Shown here: piece after piece, positions 25,850-34,390 of the stretch
How the letters are laid out: each line of letters opens with the position of its first letter
Numbering within the stretch: position 1 is the stretch's first letter
The notes under the pieces: generated by a model
Seen by the model: the letters and a program-made list of their open reading frames with translations, nothing else
The model's database searches: none
What the model was told of the DNA's origin: nothing
Origin: Candidatus Devosia phytovorans
GTDB taxonomy: Bacteria > Pseudomonadota > Alphaproteobacteria > Rhizobiales > Devosiaceae
NCBI GenBank assembly: GCA_029202405.1
Contig: CP119312.1
Location: 2,485,001-2,549,000, forward strand
DNA length: 64,000 bases
Direction of reading: 5' to 3'
Position numbers and translations under genes: made by a program

Positions 25850-26965
25850 CTAGTTGCGGTCAAAGCCGACCGCGCCGTCCCGGCCCGTCTGGCCGCGGTG
25901 GCGTAGGGCGTGATCGGCCAGCACAAGCGCCATCATGGCCTCGCCGACCGGCACCGCGCGAATGCCGACGCAGGGGTCGTGGCGACCCTTGGTGACGATG
26001 TCGGTATCCTCGTTGCGCGTCGTCACCGTCTGACGCGGCGTGATGATAGAGGACGTTGGCTTCACGGCAAAGCGGCAGACGATTGGATCGCCATTGGAAA
26101 TGCCGCCGAGGATGCCGCCAGCGTGGTTGTCGAGGAAATAGGGTTTTTCGGCCCCTGCCCGCATCTGGTCTGCATTCTCGACGCCAGTCAGGCTGGCGGA
26201 CTCGAAACCCGCGCCAATCTCCACGCCTTTGACCGCATTGATGCTCATCATGGCCGAAGCCAGGTCAGCGCTGAGCTTGCCATAGATTGGAGCGCCCCAG
26301 CCGGCCGGCACGCCTTCGGCGACCACTTCGATCACCGCGCCCACCGAGTTGCCGTCCTTGCGGATGCCGTCGAGATAGTCGGCCCATAGTTCTGCCGCCT
26401 GCGCATCAGCGCAAAAGAAGGGGTTCTGGTCGACCTGATCCCAGTCAAAATTGTCATAGTCGATCTTGTGCAGCCCAACCTGCACGAGACTGGCGCGAAT
26501 GGTGATGCCGTCAAGCACCTGCCGCGCCACAGCGCCGGCCGCGACTCGCGCAGCGGTTTCTCGCGCAGACGTGCGGCCGCCGCCGCGATAGTCGCGAATG
26601 CCGTATTTCTGGTCATAGGTATAGTCGGCGTGGCCCGGCCGATATTTGTCGCGGATATCGGCATAGTCCTTGGAGCGCTGGTCGGTGTTCTCGATCAACA
26701 GCGAGATCGGCGTGCCCGTGCTGCGGGGGCCATCCGTACGCTCGTCCTCGAAGACGCCCGAGAGGATTTTCACCTCATCGGCTTCGCGGCGCTGCGTCGT
26801 GTATTTGCTCTGGCCTGGCTTGCGACGATCAAGATCGCGCTGGATCAGTTCCGGCGTCAGCGTGACGCCTGGCGGGCAACCATCCACCACGACGCCCAGC
26901 GCCGGCCCATGGCTCTCGCCCCAGGTGGTGAAGCGGAAAAGATGTCCGAATGTATTGAACGACAT
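25850..26965 (-). CDS. aroC: Chorismate synthase
   Basis: A 371-residue enzyme of the shikimate pathway that converts EPSP to chorismate with reduced FMN. Family signatures: FTTWGESHGPALGVVVDGCP near residue 12, the DYRGGGRTSARETAARVAAG stretch near 125 and a final region with RHDPCVGIRAVPVGEAM near 330. Length and start (MSFNTFGHLFR) match the family exactly. It is apparently a single gene, convergent with the PhnA-like gene. Confidence 0.97.
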   Translation of the reverse strand: MSFNTFGHLFRFTTWGESHGPALGVVVDGCPPGVTLTPELIQRDLDRRKPGQSKYTTQRREADEVKILSGVFEDERTDGPRSTGTPISLLIENTDQRSKDYADIRDKYRPGHADYTYDQKYGIRDYRGGGRTSARETAARVAAGAVARQVLDGITIRASLVQVGLHKIDYDNFDWDQVDQNPFFCADAQAAELWADYLDGIRKDGNSVGAVIEVVAEGVPAGWGAPIYGKLSADLASAMMSINAVKGVEIGAGFESASLTGVENADQMRAGAEKPYFLDNHAGGILGGISNGDPIVCRFAVKPTSSIITPRQTVTTRNEDTDIVTKGRHDPCVGIRAVPVGEAMMALVLADHALRHRGQTGRDGAVGFDRN

Positions 26966-27013
26966 GGCGCGGCCCCGTGGTTAGGGGCTTTCTAGGGAGA
27001 GGCAGGCGTCAGG

Positions 27014-27424
27014 TCAATCGAGCCAGTTCTCGACACGCAGGTTTGGCACGCGGGAGAACTCGCGGATGTTGTCGGTGACGAGGGTGAGATCAAGCGCAAG
27101 GGCATGGGCGGCAAGGAAGAGGTCGTTGGGACCGATCACGCTGCCCTGCTGCTCCAGTTGCGCGCGTATTTGGCCGTAGGAGAAATCGGCTGGCATGTCA
27201 AAAGGCAGGATTTCCACGCTGGATAGAAGATAGCGCAGCGTCTCCTCAAGTCGTGGCGACGGGCGTTTGGCAAAGCCGAACTGTATTTCGGCAGAGGTGA
27301 TGATGCTGATGCAAACGCGCTCAGTGCCATAGGCGAGCAAGCGGTCATAAACCTTGCCGCTACCCGGATTGCGCATCAGCGCGGACACTATATTTGTATC
27401 CAGCATAGCCTTGATCAGGCTCAA
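27014..27424 (-). CDS. VapC-type PIN-domain ribonuclease toxin
   Basis: A 136-residue PIN protein. The acidic residues of the active site are visible: Asp in AMLDTNIVSALM (residue about 9), Glu in ITSAEIQFGFAKR (about 46), Asp in GPNDLFLAAHAL (about 99) and Asp in TLVTDNIREFSRVPNL (about 117). The gene overlaps the antitoxin stop by ATGA. VapC toxins cut tRNA or rRNA when free of antitoxin. The overall length and the final LRVENWL are typical. Confidence 0.92.
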   Translation of the reverse strand: MSLIKAMLDTNIVSALMRNPGSGKVYDRLLAYGTERVCISIITSAEIQFGFAKRPSPRLEETLRYLLSSVEILPFDMPADFSYGQIRAQLEQQGSVIGPNDLFLAAHALALDLTLVTDNIREFSRVPNLRVENWLD

Positions 27425-27669
27425 AGCTTGATGTCTCGCAAGGGACCCAGGTCATCGTCTGTGACATCGGGCCATTCTTCTTCCGTAAGAGGCTGCATCG
27501 CATCAAGCGCTTCCCGCAAGGTCATCCGCTTCTCACGTTTAGGTCGGATGGTGATGACATCCCCGCTGACTTCGATGGTCACTTCGGCGTCGGCGACGCC
27601 AAGCTCCTTGGGGATCTCGACAATCTGTCGATCACCCTCTTTCACGATGCGCGTAATGATCTCGTTCAC
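27421..27669 (-). CDS. VapB-type antitoxin (AbrB-fold)
   Basis: An 82-residue antitoxin. The GTG at 27669 is preferred as start because a GGAGG lies five bases upstream, although ATGs exist further up. The N-terminal swapped-hairpin part reads IVKEGDRQIVEIPKELGVAD and VTIEVSGDVITIRPKR; the C-terminus (from about residue 45) is acidic and would wrap the toxin. It would repress its own promoter together with VapC. Co-transcribed and overlapping with the toxin gene. Confidence 0.88.
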   Translation of the reverse strand: MNEIITRIVKEGDRQIVEIPKELGVADAEVTIEVSGDVITIRPKREKRMTLREALDAMQPLTEEEWPDVTDDDLGPLRDIKL

Positions 27670-27726
27670 GGGCGCCTCCATCGGCTGTCGCCCGTAACAT
27701 AGGCCCAATCTGCGCTGCCAACAACT

Positions 27727-28755
27727 TTAGCAGTCGTGCTCTTCCAGCAGCGTGTCGTAGTGCACCACTGCAAAGCTGCGGTTCATTTCGGTGATCATCA
27801 CCGTGCGCGTACCGTCCAGCTCCCAAGTGAAGAGAGACGGTTCGCCGCAATCATCGGCGGGCTCGCCATACAGCTCGGTGGCGACCGCGACAGCCTTGCC
27901 CATGCCGAACATGTCGGCGCCGTTGTGAGCGGTGATCGCGACGTAATTGACCTTGGGATTGTTTCCGGCACACGGCGCCACGCTGGCGTCGATATAGTGG
28001 AACCCCTCCAGCCCGGCCAGCGCAGGACGCGGATCGGCGTCCCAGGAGGGCAGGATCAAGTCTATGTCGCAATTGCCCTCATTCTTGGCTACGGGCTCAC
28101 CATAAGCCGTCAGCCAGGTCTTTATGGCATCGAGATCTTCAAGCGGCGGAGCATCGTCGCGCAGCCGCTCGAGATAGGTCGCCAGGTCTGCCTCGTTGAG
28201 CAGAAAGTCCTTCGGCGCACTGCTGCGGGCGCAATTGGCGTCCGGCGGATCGCGGCCCTGAATTTCGAGTTGCGCCTCGGGACTTTCGGGGTCAGGCGTC
28301 AGCCAGGATACAGTGTAGCCGGCGGCTGGCGAAAAATACGCAATCTTGTCATCGAGGCAGGCGGGATCGGGCGCGCCGAAGGCGCCTGCCAATCCCGTGA
28401 CGAACTTGCTGCGATCCGCGACATTGTCAAACAGCAGGCGCAGGGTGGCATTGAAATGCCAGTCGGGCCTTGTACCGATGATGACCGACATGACGCCGGG
28501 CATGGTCGAGCGCTCCATGACGGCGCCCGTTACCGGGTCAATGGAGGCCAAAGCCGAAAAATGCTGTGCCGTTTCCAGCTTGCTGCCCTGCGTCGGGTCG
28601 GCCCTGCGCACCACGTCCAGCACCTGACTGGCCTCGCTCTTGCCCAGAGTACCGTGTTCTCGTTTGAGGAAATCGACATAGTCATCGGCAAATGCGGGCA
28701 ATGCTGCGGCCATCATTGTCGCCGACATGAAAAATCCGGCAAGCAATCGGTGCAT
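27727..28755 (-). CDS. Hypothetical exported protein
   Basis: A 342-residue protein from the ATG at 28755, which follows an AAGG site. A signal peptide (MHRLLAGFFMSATMMAAALP then AFA) is likely cut before DDYVDFL. The mature protein has many acidic residues and about six cysteines (for example in DANCARS, EGNCDID, VAPCAGN, DDCGEP, EEHDC), suggesting disulfides in the periplasm. I do not recognise a domain. It sits 17 bases downstream of the histidine-phosphatase gene, probably in the same transcript; a link in function is not evident. Confidence 0.75.
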   Translation of the reverse strand: MHRLLAGFFMSATMMAAALPAFADDYVDFLKREHGTLGKSEASQVLDVVRRADPTQGSKLETAQHFSALASIDPVTGAVMERSTMPGVMSVIIGTRPDWHFNATLRLLFDNVADRSKFVTGLAGAFGAPDPACLDDKIAYFSPAAGYTVSWLTPDPESPEAQLEIQGRDPPDANCARSSAPKDFLLNEADLATYLERLRDDAPPLEDLDAIKTWLTAYGEPVAKNEGNCDIDLILPSWDADPRPALAGLEGFHYIDASVAPCAGNNPKVNYVAITAHNGADMFGMGKAVAVATELYGEPADDCGEPSLFTWELDGTRTVMITEMNRSFAVVHYDTLLEEHDC

Positions 28756-28772
28756 GGGCAATCCTTGAGATA

Positions 28773-29393
28773 TCAAATGTCTTCGGCCCGGAGCATTTCC
28801 ATTTTGCCGGGCGTGAAATGCATGACGACGTCCTGCGGTGGACTCCAGTTGACGACGTCAACAATGGAGGCGCGCTCTATCAGCACGCGCAAGGTGCGGG
28901 CGATGCCGCCATGGGCCACGACCACAGACGGCCCCTTGAGTACGCTCGAGAATTCGGCCAGCCGGGCTTCGACGTCGCGATAGTTTTCGCCATTCTCGGG
29001 GCGGAATTCCCAGTAATCGGCGGTACGGCTACCTGGTGCGACGGCCAGATTGGCGGGCAATTCCTCGAAAAGTTCGCCTTCCAGAATGCCGAAGGAAATT
29101 TCCATCAGGCGAATGTCGAACTTGGTTTCAGGGAGGTGCACATCGAAGCCGGCGCGGACGCGCTCCATGGTTTCGCGCGTTCTGCCCAGGGGGGAGGCAT
29201 GCCACTCAAAGGCATTGGGATCGAGGCCGCGCGAGGCGAACAGCGCCGCCAGCGTCCTGCCGTTCTGATTGGCCTGGCCACGCCCCTTGTCGTTGAGCGG
29301 AATATCCCTGCGGCCCTGATAGCGGCGCTCGGCATTCCAGGGTGTCTCACCATGCCGAATGAAATAGATTTCCGGCCAAACCAGGCTTGTCAT
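28773..29393 (-). CDS. Histidine phosphatase (phosphoglycerate mutase-like) family protein
   Basis: About 206 residues. The catalytic motif IYFIRHGETPWNAERRYQG is near the N-terminus; a second Arg/Glu segment (ASPLGRTRETMER) and the second His in VVVAHGGIARTLRVL near residue 158 complete the RHG fold. Start chosen at the ATG at 29393 with GTGAG upstream; the ATG two codons earlier is possible. The family includes broad phosphatases and mutases (GpmB/CobC type); substrate is not clear. Confidence 0.85.
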   Translation of the reverse strand: MTSLVWPEIYFIRHGETPWNAERRYQGRRDIPLNDKGRGQANQNGRTLAALFASRGLDPNAFEWHASPLGRTRETMERVRAGFDVHLPETKFDIRLMEISFGILEGELFEELPANLAVAPGSRTADYWEFRPENGENYRDVEARLAEFSSVLKGPSVVVAHGGIARTLRVLIERASIVDVVNWSPPQDVVMHFTPGKMEMLRAEDI

Positions 29394-29631
29394 GAGCATG
29401 CTCACGCCGCTGACCCGGCGCGTCCTGAAAGTCTTGTGTGATGGGAGAGGTCTAGCCCGCTGCCATGACACCGATAATGAAACCGCTGATACCGTAGCGA
29501 ATTTTGTTCGCGGCGCCACAGCCAAGTTCGGAAAAGAGCCATGCTCTGATCGCGTTTCTGGCATTGGCTGGAGTCAGCCGGCCTCTTGTGGCACATGCAG
29601 GTAACCCTCTGTCGCGCTCCCCGGCTTTGTC

Positions 29632-31062
29632 ATGACCCTTGCTGCCACCGACATCATCTCGCAACTCACCAGCCTGGTTGGTGCCGATGCCATCATCGGC
29701 GAAGTCGATCGCATGGGCGCCTATCTCAAGGAACCGCGCAAGCGCTTCCACCAGAGTGCCAGTGCCGTGGTGCTGCCCGCATCGGTGGAACAGGTACAGG
29801 CCGTCCTGCGCTGGGCCAATGCGCATGGCGTCGGCATCATCCCGCAGGGTGGCAATACCGGGCTCGTGGGCGCGCAGGTGCCGTTGCGCGGCGACGAGGT
29901 GATCCTTAGCCTCGCCAGGCTTGATCGCATCCGCAATGTTGACGTAGCCGCTGGAACGATGACGGCAGAGGCTGGCGTGATCCTTGAAAACGCCCACAAG
30001 GCGGCCGAAGCGCAGAATACCATCTTCCCGCTCTGGCTGGCCTCGCAAGGCTCTGCCCGGATAGGGGGCCTGCTCTCCTCCAATGCCGGTGGCGTCAATG
30101 TGCTGGCCTATGGCAATGCGCGCGAACTGACCATGGGCGTCGAGGCCGTGCTGGCCGATGGCCGCCTGTATCAGGGGCTCAATTCGCTGAAGAAAGACAA
30201 TACCGGTTACGATCTCAAGGACCTGCTGGTCGGTGCCGAGGGGACCCTCGGGATCATCACCGCGGCGACGCTGAAAATCTTCCCCAAGCCGGAGGACTAC
30301 GAGACAGCCCTGGTCAATCTGGCCAGCCCCGAGGCCGCGCTGACCCTGTTCCAGCTGCTGCGCGAGCGGATCGGTGGTCGGCTCAATGCCTTCGAGCTGG
30401 TCCCGGCCATCGGCCTCGACATGCAGTTGCGCCATGGCATGCTCGATCGCGACCCCACCCCTGGGCCCTCCCCCTGGTATGGGCTGATCGAGGTGGCGCG
30501 CATGGCGGGCGGCGTTCCCGGCACGCTGCAGGCGGCCGTCGAAGCTGCCTTTTCCGACGGGCTCATCGACAATGCGGTGTTTGCCGAATCCCTCGCCGAT
30601 CGCACGCGCATGTGGGCCTTTCGCGAGCAGATGAGCGAGGTGCAATCGAAGGAAGGCGCCTCCATCAAGCACGATGTGTCGGTGCCCATCGCCGCCGTGC
30701 CGCAGTTGATTGCCGAGGGCAGTGCCGCGGCGGGTAAACTCGTCCCGGGCATTCGCGCCGTGCCCTTCGGCCACATGGGCGATGGCAATATCCACTTCAA
30801 CTTCAGCCAGCCTGCCGGCGCCGACGGCAAGGCCTTCATGGCCGAGGCCGACGAAAAAGTGCACTCGGCCATCTACGAGATCGTGCTGCGCCTTGGCGGT
30901 TCGGTCTCGGCCGAGCATGGCATTGGCCAGCTCAAGCGCGAATTGCTGGTGCAGGTGAAAGACCCGGTCGCCCTCGAGATGATGCGGGCGATCAAGTCAG
31001 CGCTCGACCCCAAGGGCATTCTCAACCCGGGAAAGATGCTCTTCGAGCCGGACCGCAGGTAA
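29632..31062 (+). CDS. FAD-binding oxidase of the D-lactate / D-2-hydroxyglutarate dehydrogenase group
   Basis: A 476-residue flavoprotein. FAD-binding PCMH domain at about residues 35-215 with GIIPQGGNTGLVGAQVPLRG near 80, GGLLSSNAGGVNVLAYGNAR near 144 and GAEGTLGIITAATLKIFP near 202. The C-terminal cap has the metal-binding His motifs PFGHMGDGNIHFNFSQP near 380 and SAEHGIGQLKRELL near 423. Related enzymes (GlcD, D2HGDH, DLD) oxidise D-2-hydroxyacids. The exact substrate is uncertain. Monocistronic, ending in an inverted repeat. Confidence 0.88.
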   Translation: MTLAATDIISQLTSLVGADAIIGEVDRMGAYLKEPRKRFHQSASAVVLPASVEQVQAVLRWANAHGVGIIPQGGNTGLVGAQVPLRGDEVILSLARLDRIRNVDVAAGTMTAEAGVILENAHKAAEAQNTIFPLWLASQGSARIGGLLSSNAGGVNVLAYGNARELTMGVEAVLADGRLYQGLNSLKKDNTGYDLKDLLVGAEGTLGIITAATLKIFPKPEDYETALVNLASPEAALTLFQLLRERIGGRLNAFELVPAIGLDMQLRHGMLDRDPTPGPSPWYGLIEVARMAGGVPGTLQAAVEAAFSDGLIDNAVFAESLADRTRMWAFREQMSEVQSKEGASIKHDVSVPIAAVPQLIAEGSAAAGKLVPGIRAVPFGHMGDGNIHFNFSQPAGADGKAFMAEADEKVHSAIYEIVLRLGGSVSAEHGIGQLKRELLVQVKDPVALEMMRAIKSALDPKGILNPGKMLFEPDRR

Positions 31063-31085
31063 ATCAGCGCCGGTGGCGCTGATTT
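31061..31085 (+). terminator. Perfect 11-bp inverted repeat overlapping the oxidase stop codon
   Basis: AAATCAGCGCC-GGT-GGCGCTGATTT, beginning inside the TAA stop. The stem is perfect, but only ATTT follows it, so it may be a weak terminator or an mRNA 3'-end stabiliser. Confidence 0.6.
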
Positions 31086-31173
31086 AGGCGAGAAGGCCAT
31101 GAGGGCTACGCCCGAATGGCGGGGGTAACATGGGCGTAAGTCGGTCACACCGGCGTGCCGTCTTGCGCTGGTC

Positions 31174-31755
31174 ATGCGTCGGGCCCATCTATGGCCCATG
31201 CTTGATGATATCGAATTCCTCGACGACGCCACGCGGCCGCCGGTGCAACAGCTCGATGGCCTGACCGAGCGCCAGCGCGCGGCCGGCCACCACTTGCGCC
31301 AGATCCATGATCACCTGCGCGACAACATGGTGACGCTGGGCAAGATGATCGCGCGGGCCAATGCCGGCACGGTGACCCGCGAGGAAATCGCGGCCGAGAC
31401 CGGCAATCTGGCCATGGTCGCCAATTATCGGCGCTTCGGCAATCTCTGTGGCCAGCACTGCCAGATCGTCAACACCCACCACACGATCGAGGATCACCAC
31501 CTGTTTCCGGTGCTGGCCATGCAGAGCCCCGGCTTCAAGGCCATTGCCGACCGGCTGACGGCCGAGCATGTCGTGGTACACGAGCTGCTCGAGCACCTGG
31601 TCGACGCACTCAATGCGCTGGCCACCGAGCCCACGCCAACCCGCTTCGAAAACGCCAAAGAGGTCTATCACGCCCTCGAACGCGTGCTGCTGTCCCATCT
31701 CGGCTGGGAAGAAGAGGCCATGGGCGATGCCTTGGGTTATTTCGGCATCATGTAG
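31174..31755 (+). CDS. Hemerythrin-like HHE domain protein
   Basis: Up to 193 residues (an alternative ATG at 31198 would give 185). A four-helix bundle with di-iron ligand pattern: HHLRQIHDHLR near residue 39, NTHHTIEDHHLFPVL near 103, EHVVVHELLEHLVDAL near 137 and HLGWEEEAMGDAL near 178. Bacterial proteins of this kind bind O2 or NO, or repair and sense iron-sulfur damage. It lies alone, with the oxidase upstream and the YedK-like gene convergent 9 bases away. Confidence 0.88.
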   Translation: MRRAHLWPMLDDIEFLDDATRPPVQQLDGLTERQRAAGHHLRQIHDHLRDNMVTLGKMIARANAGTVTREEIAAETGNLAMVANYRRFGNLCGQHCQIVNTHHTIEDHHLFPVLAMQSPGFKAIADRLTAEHVVVHELLEHLVDALNALATEPTPTRFENAKEVYHALERVLLSHLGWEEEAMGDALGYFGIM

Positions 31756-31764
31756 GGCCTGGGC

Positions 31765-32490
31765 CTAGAACAGGCTCATCTGCCCGCCCGCAGCCTTTTT
31801 CGGCCTGGGCTCAGGCTTGACGGGTTCCGCCCGCTCGATCAGGCCGGGGTCATCGTCACGCGCCGAGTTGACCCGGGTCGAGACCGGATGAAACTTCAGC
31901 GCCCCATCTTCCAGCGGCAGGGCCAGTTGCGCCGCCTCCAGCGCCCGCACGTCGCGAACATCGAGCCAGCGGTCGATCTCGTCGCCGCGCAGGATGGCCG
32001 GCATGCGGTCGTGCACGTCCGACAATTGCCGGTTGGCCGCGACGGTGATCGTCGCCACGCTGTCGATTTCCTCACCATTCGGCCCCATCCAGCTGGCATA
32101 GAGCCCGGCCAGCGCCATGGGCCGGTCGTCTTCCATGGTGATGTAATAGGGCTGCTTGGATTTGTCGGGATTGGTGTGCCACTCGTAATAGCCGCTGGCC
32201 GGGATGATGCAGCGACCATGCTTGAGTGCATCGCGGAAGGCCGGCTTTTCGGCCATTGTCTCCACCCGCGCATTGACCAGTAGCGGAAATTCGCGCGGAT
32301 CCTTGACCCAGCCGGGGACGAGGCCCCAGCGCGCGAAATGCGGCTCGCGCCGGCCATGCGCCTCCCAGATGGCCACGATCGGCTGGGTCGGCGCAATATT
32401 GTAGCGCGGCACCATGTCGATGCTCTTGAGCAGCTTGAACAGCTCGACCATCATTTCGGGCGGCAGCGTCGAGGCGTAGCGTCCGCACAT
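31765..32490 (-). CDS. SOS response-associated peptidase family protein (YedK/HMCES), abasic-site DNA-protein crosslinker
   Basis: A 241-residue SRAP-domain protein. Cys2 (MCGRYAS), which becomes the N-terminal nucleophile after Met removal, Asn in LLVNARVETMAEKP near residue 73, Glu in IIPASGYYEWH near 103 and His in SDVHDRMPAIL near 160 form the active site. HMCES/YedK covalently shields abasic sites in single-stranded DNA. The C-terminal tail is basic and Pro-rich. Divergent from the Nudix gene with 67 bases between. Confidence 0.95.
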   Translation of the reverse strand: MCGRYASTLPPEMMVELFKLLKSIDMVPRYNIAPTQPIVAIWEAHGRREPHFARWGLVPGWVKDPREFPLLVNARVETMAEKPAFRDALKHGRCIIPASGYYEWHTNPDKSKQPYYITMEDDRPMALAGLYASWMGPNGEEIDSVATITVAANRQLSDVHDRMPAILRGDEIDRWLDVRDVRALEAAQLALPLEDGALKFHPVSTRVNSARDDDPGLIERAEPVKPEPRPKKAAGGQMSLF

Positions 32491-32557
32491 CTCGGTAACT
32501 CCTGAATCAGCAAGTTAGAGGTAGTCTCTGCATCAGCGAATCGCAAATGAGCCAGAT

Positions 32558-32959
32558 GTGACCGAGCCCCTGCCCAATGCCGCCAGTGTTGCCATCGTCC
32601 GCGAGGGCAAGGTGTTGCTGATCAAGCGTGCCCATGCGCCCTATCAGCATCTGTGGACCCTGCCGGGCGGCCGCATCGAGCCGGGCGAAACCATCGAGCA
32701 ATGCGCCATCCGCGAAATCCAGGAAGAGGTGGCGCTGACCATCCGCAATCCCAGGCCCGTTCTGGTGCAATCGCTGGGCAAGGACGAAACCTTCCGGCTT
32801 GCCGTCTTTGCCACGCGCGACTTCTCCGGCCAGATCCGCCCGTCCGACGAGGTCTCGGACCACAAGTGGATGGACCCGTCGGCCCTCATCGCGCTGCGTA
32901 CCACCAGCCGGCTCGATGACGTGCTCGCGAGGGCCTTCGCAGTGCTGGCCCAAAGCTGA
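32558..32959 (+). CDS. Nudix hydrolase
   Basis: A 133-residue protein beginning at GTG (32558). The Nudix box GGRIEPGETIEQCAIREI plus QEEVAL is complete (about residues 35-57). The surrounding strands fit an ADP-ribose / nucleoside-diphosphate type hydrolase. The substrate cannot be told. It is followed 13 bases later by the TIGR02301-like gene on the same strand. Confidence 0.9.
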   Translation: MTEPLPNAASVAIVREGKVLLIKRAHAPYQHLWTLPGGRIEPGETIEQCAIREIQEEVALTIRNPRPVLVQSLGKDETFRLAVFATRDFSGQIRPSDEVSDHKWMDPSALIALRTTSRLDDVLARAFAVLAQS

Positions 32960-32972
32960 TACTGGACCCGGC

Positions 32973-33335
32973 ATGAAGCGCTTCTTCGCCATCCTCACCC
33001 TGCTCGTGCTCGGCACCGGCCCCAGCCTTGCTATCGACCCGCTCTACCAGCGGCAGATGGAGCGGCTGGCCGAGATCATGGGCAGCCTCTATTTCCTGCA
33101 GCCGCTCTGCCAGGCGGGCACGGAAGACTGGCGCGCGCAGATGGCCGAGCTGATCGAGTCGGACGAGCCCGACGAGGATCGCCGCCAGCGCCTCGCCGGC
33201 GCCTTCAATGTCGGCTACACCGCCTATTCGCGCTTCCACCACGCCTGCACGCCCGCCGCGCGCGAAGCGCTGACCCGTCTTCTCACCGAGGCCGAAACCA
33301 CCGCCCGCGACATCCATACCCGCTTCGCCGAATAG
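32973..33335 (+). CDS. TIGR02301-like conserved exported protein
   Basis: A 120-residue protein. Signal peptide MKRFFAILTLLVLGTGPSLA, then a helical domain with YQRQMERLAEIMGSLYFLQP, two cysteines (PLCQAG, HHACTPAAR) and AGAFNVGYTAYSRFHHACTP. This matches the alphaproteobacterial family TIGR02301 as I recall it; no function is known. It follows the Nudix gene closely. Confidence 0.75.
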   Translation: MKRFFAILTLLVLGTGPSLAIDPLYQRQMERLAEIMGSLYFLQPLCQAGTEDWRAQMAELIESDEPDEDRRQRLAGAFNVGYTAYSRFHHACTPAAREALTRLLTEAETTARDIHTRFAE

Positions 33336-33380
33336 GCTTAACGAGGGTTAAAGCCCCGGTAACAATCGCGAATAAACCGT

Positions 33381-33394
33381 TAACCTTCGGGTTA
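33381..33394. promoter_or_regulatory. Inverted repeat with TTCG loop upstream of the 92-aa unknown gene
   Basis: TAACC-TTCG-GGTTA followed by CTT. A similar arrangement (TTAACC...GGGTTACTT) occurs at 39207-39229 before another unknown gene. It may be a regulator site. Confidence 0.3.
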
Positions 33395-33438
33395 CTTCCT
33401 GCGCGCCTCGCCGGCTCTGCCGTGTTAGTCCCAGAGCC

Positions 33439-33717
33439 ATGACCACGAATAAATCCATGTTTGCGTCCGCTTCCGGGCAGGCCGTCTTCGATCTGGACCA
33501 GGGCGAGCGCCAGCTTGCGCTGGAATATCTGGCCGAGGCGTGGAATGTCGCCGAGGACGATGGCGTGCAAAGCGCTTCCCTCGCCCATGCTTCGCTGTTC
33601 GCCGCGCTTGCCACCTTCGTCAAGATGCATGGCGACGAGGCCACGGCCGACCTGATGGAACTGCTGCCCGACCGTATCCGCTCCGGCGAATACAATCTGG
33701 AGCGGGTTCTCCAATAG
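33439..33717 (+). CDS. Conserved hypothetical protein, 92 aa
   Basis: A small soluble helical protein (FDLDQGERQLALEYLAEAWN, then LFAALATFVKMHGDEATADL). No signal peptide. I do not recognise a domain with confidence. It starts at the ATG at 33439 after about 100 intergenic bases containing an inverted repeat, and ends 157 bases before the DUF1801 gene. Confidence 0.7.
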   Translation: MTTNKSMFASASGQAVFDLDQGERQLALEYLAEAWNVAEDDGVQSASLAHASLFAALATFVKMHGDEATADLMELLPDRIRSGEYNLERVLQ

Positions 33718-33874
33718 GCTCAAGCGTCACAGGAACAGGCTGACCGACCTCCTTCGGTTCCCATGCATGGGGCGGCGGCTGAACAAGCCGCTGCCCTGTT
33801 TGTTTATCGGGGTTGGATCAGGTCAATTCCGCTGGCATAGTTCCCCGCACCATATGCCTTGGGAGCCCGCAGCG

Positions 33875-34285
33875 ATGACCAAAGAGGTAAAGCTTTTGTC
33901 CGGCGGCAATCCGCAGATTCCCAAGGGCGACGGCAATGGGCCGGTGCAGGACTATATTTCGGCCATGCCCGGCTGGAAGCAGGATCTCGGCCGCCAGCTC
34001 GACCAGCTCATCGAAACCACCCTGCCCGGTGTCAAAAAGGCCGTGCGCTGGAACACGCCCTTTTACGGTGTCGGCGACACCTGGTTCCTCGGCTATCACT
34101 GCATGACGAAATACATCAAGGTTTCGTTCTTCGACGGGCAATCGCTCGATCCGATCCCGCCCGGCACTTCCAAGCAGAAGAATGTGCGCTACCTCGACAT
34201 TTACGAAAGTGACCCTATCGACGAGGACCAGTTCACCGCCTGGGTAAGGCAATGCGCAGCGCTCCCGGGTGAGAAGCTGTTCTGA
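33875..34285 (+). CDS. DUF1801 domain protein
   Basis: A 136-residue protein starting at the ATG at 33875 (GGGAG eight bases upstream); a longer frame to 33767 is not needed. The pattern DYISAMPGWKQDLGRQLDQL, KKAVRWNTPFYGV and YIKVSFFDGQSL.PIPPG is that of DUF1801 (YdhG-like) proteins. Their function is poorly known; some are related to iron-sulfur or frataxin-like folds. No operon partner. Confidence 0.82.
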   Translation: MTKEVKLLSGGNPQIPKGDGNGPVQDYISAMPGWKQDLGRQLDQLIETTLPGVKKAVRWNTPFYGVGDTWFLGYHCMTKYIKVSFFDGQSLDPIPPGTSKQKNVRYLDIYESDPIDEDQFTAWVRQCAALPGEKLF

Positions 34286-34390
34286 CGCCGTCATCAAATC
34301 TCCAAAAACTGTCAGCGCTAATGCATTCTAGTGCCAGGAAATATTGCCTCGGCGACATCTTGTTTTGAGATATTGAGAAAAGGGATTGGG

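Noticed and set aside
29452..30918. Open frame of 488 codons on the minus strand
   Set aside because: Antisense to the FAD-linked oxidase with intact FAD and metal motifs.
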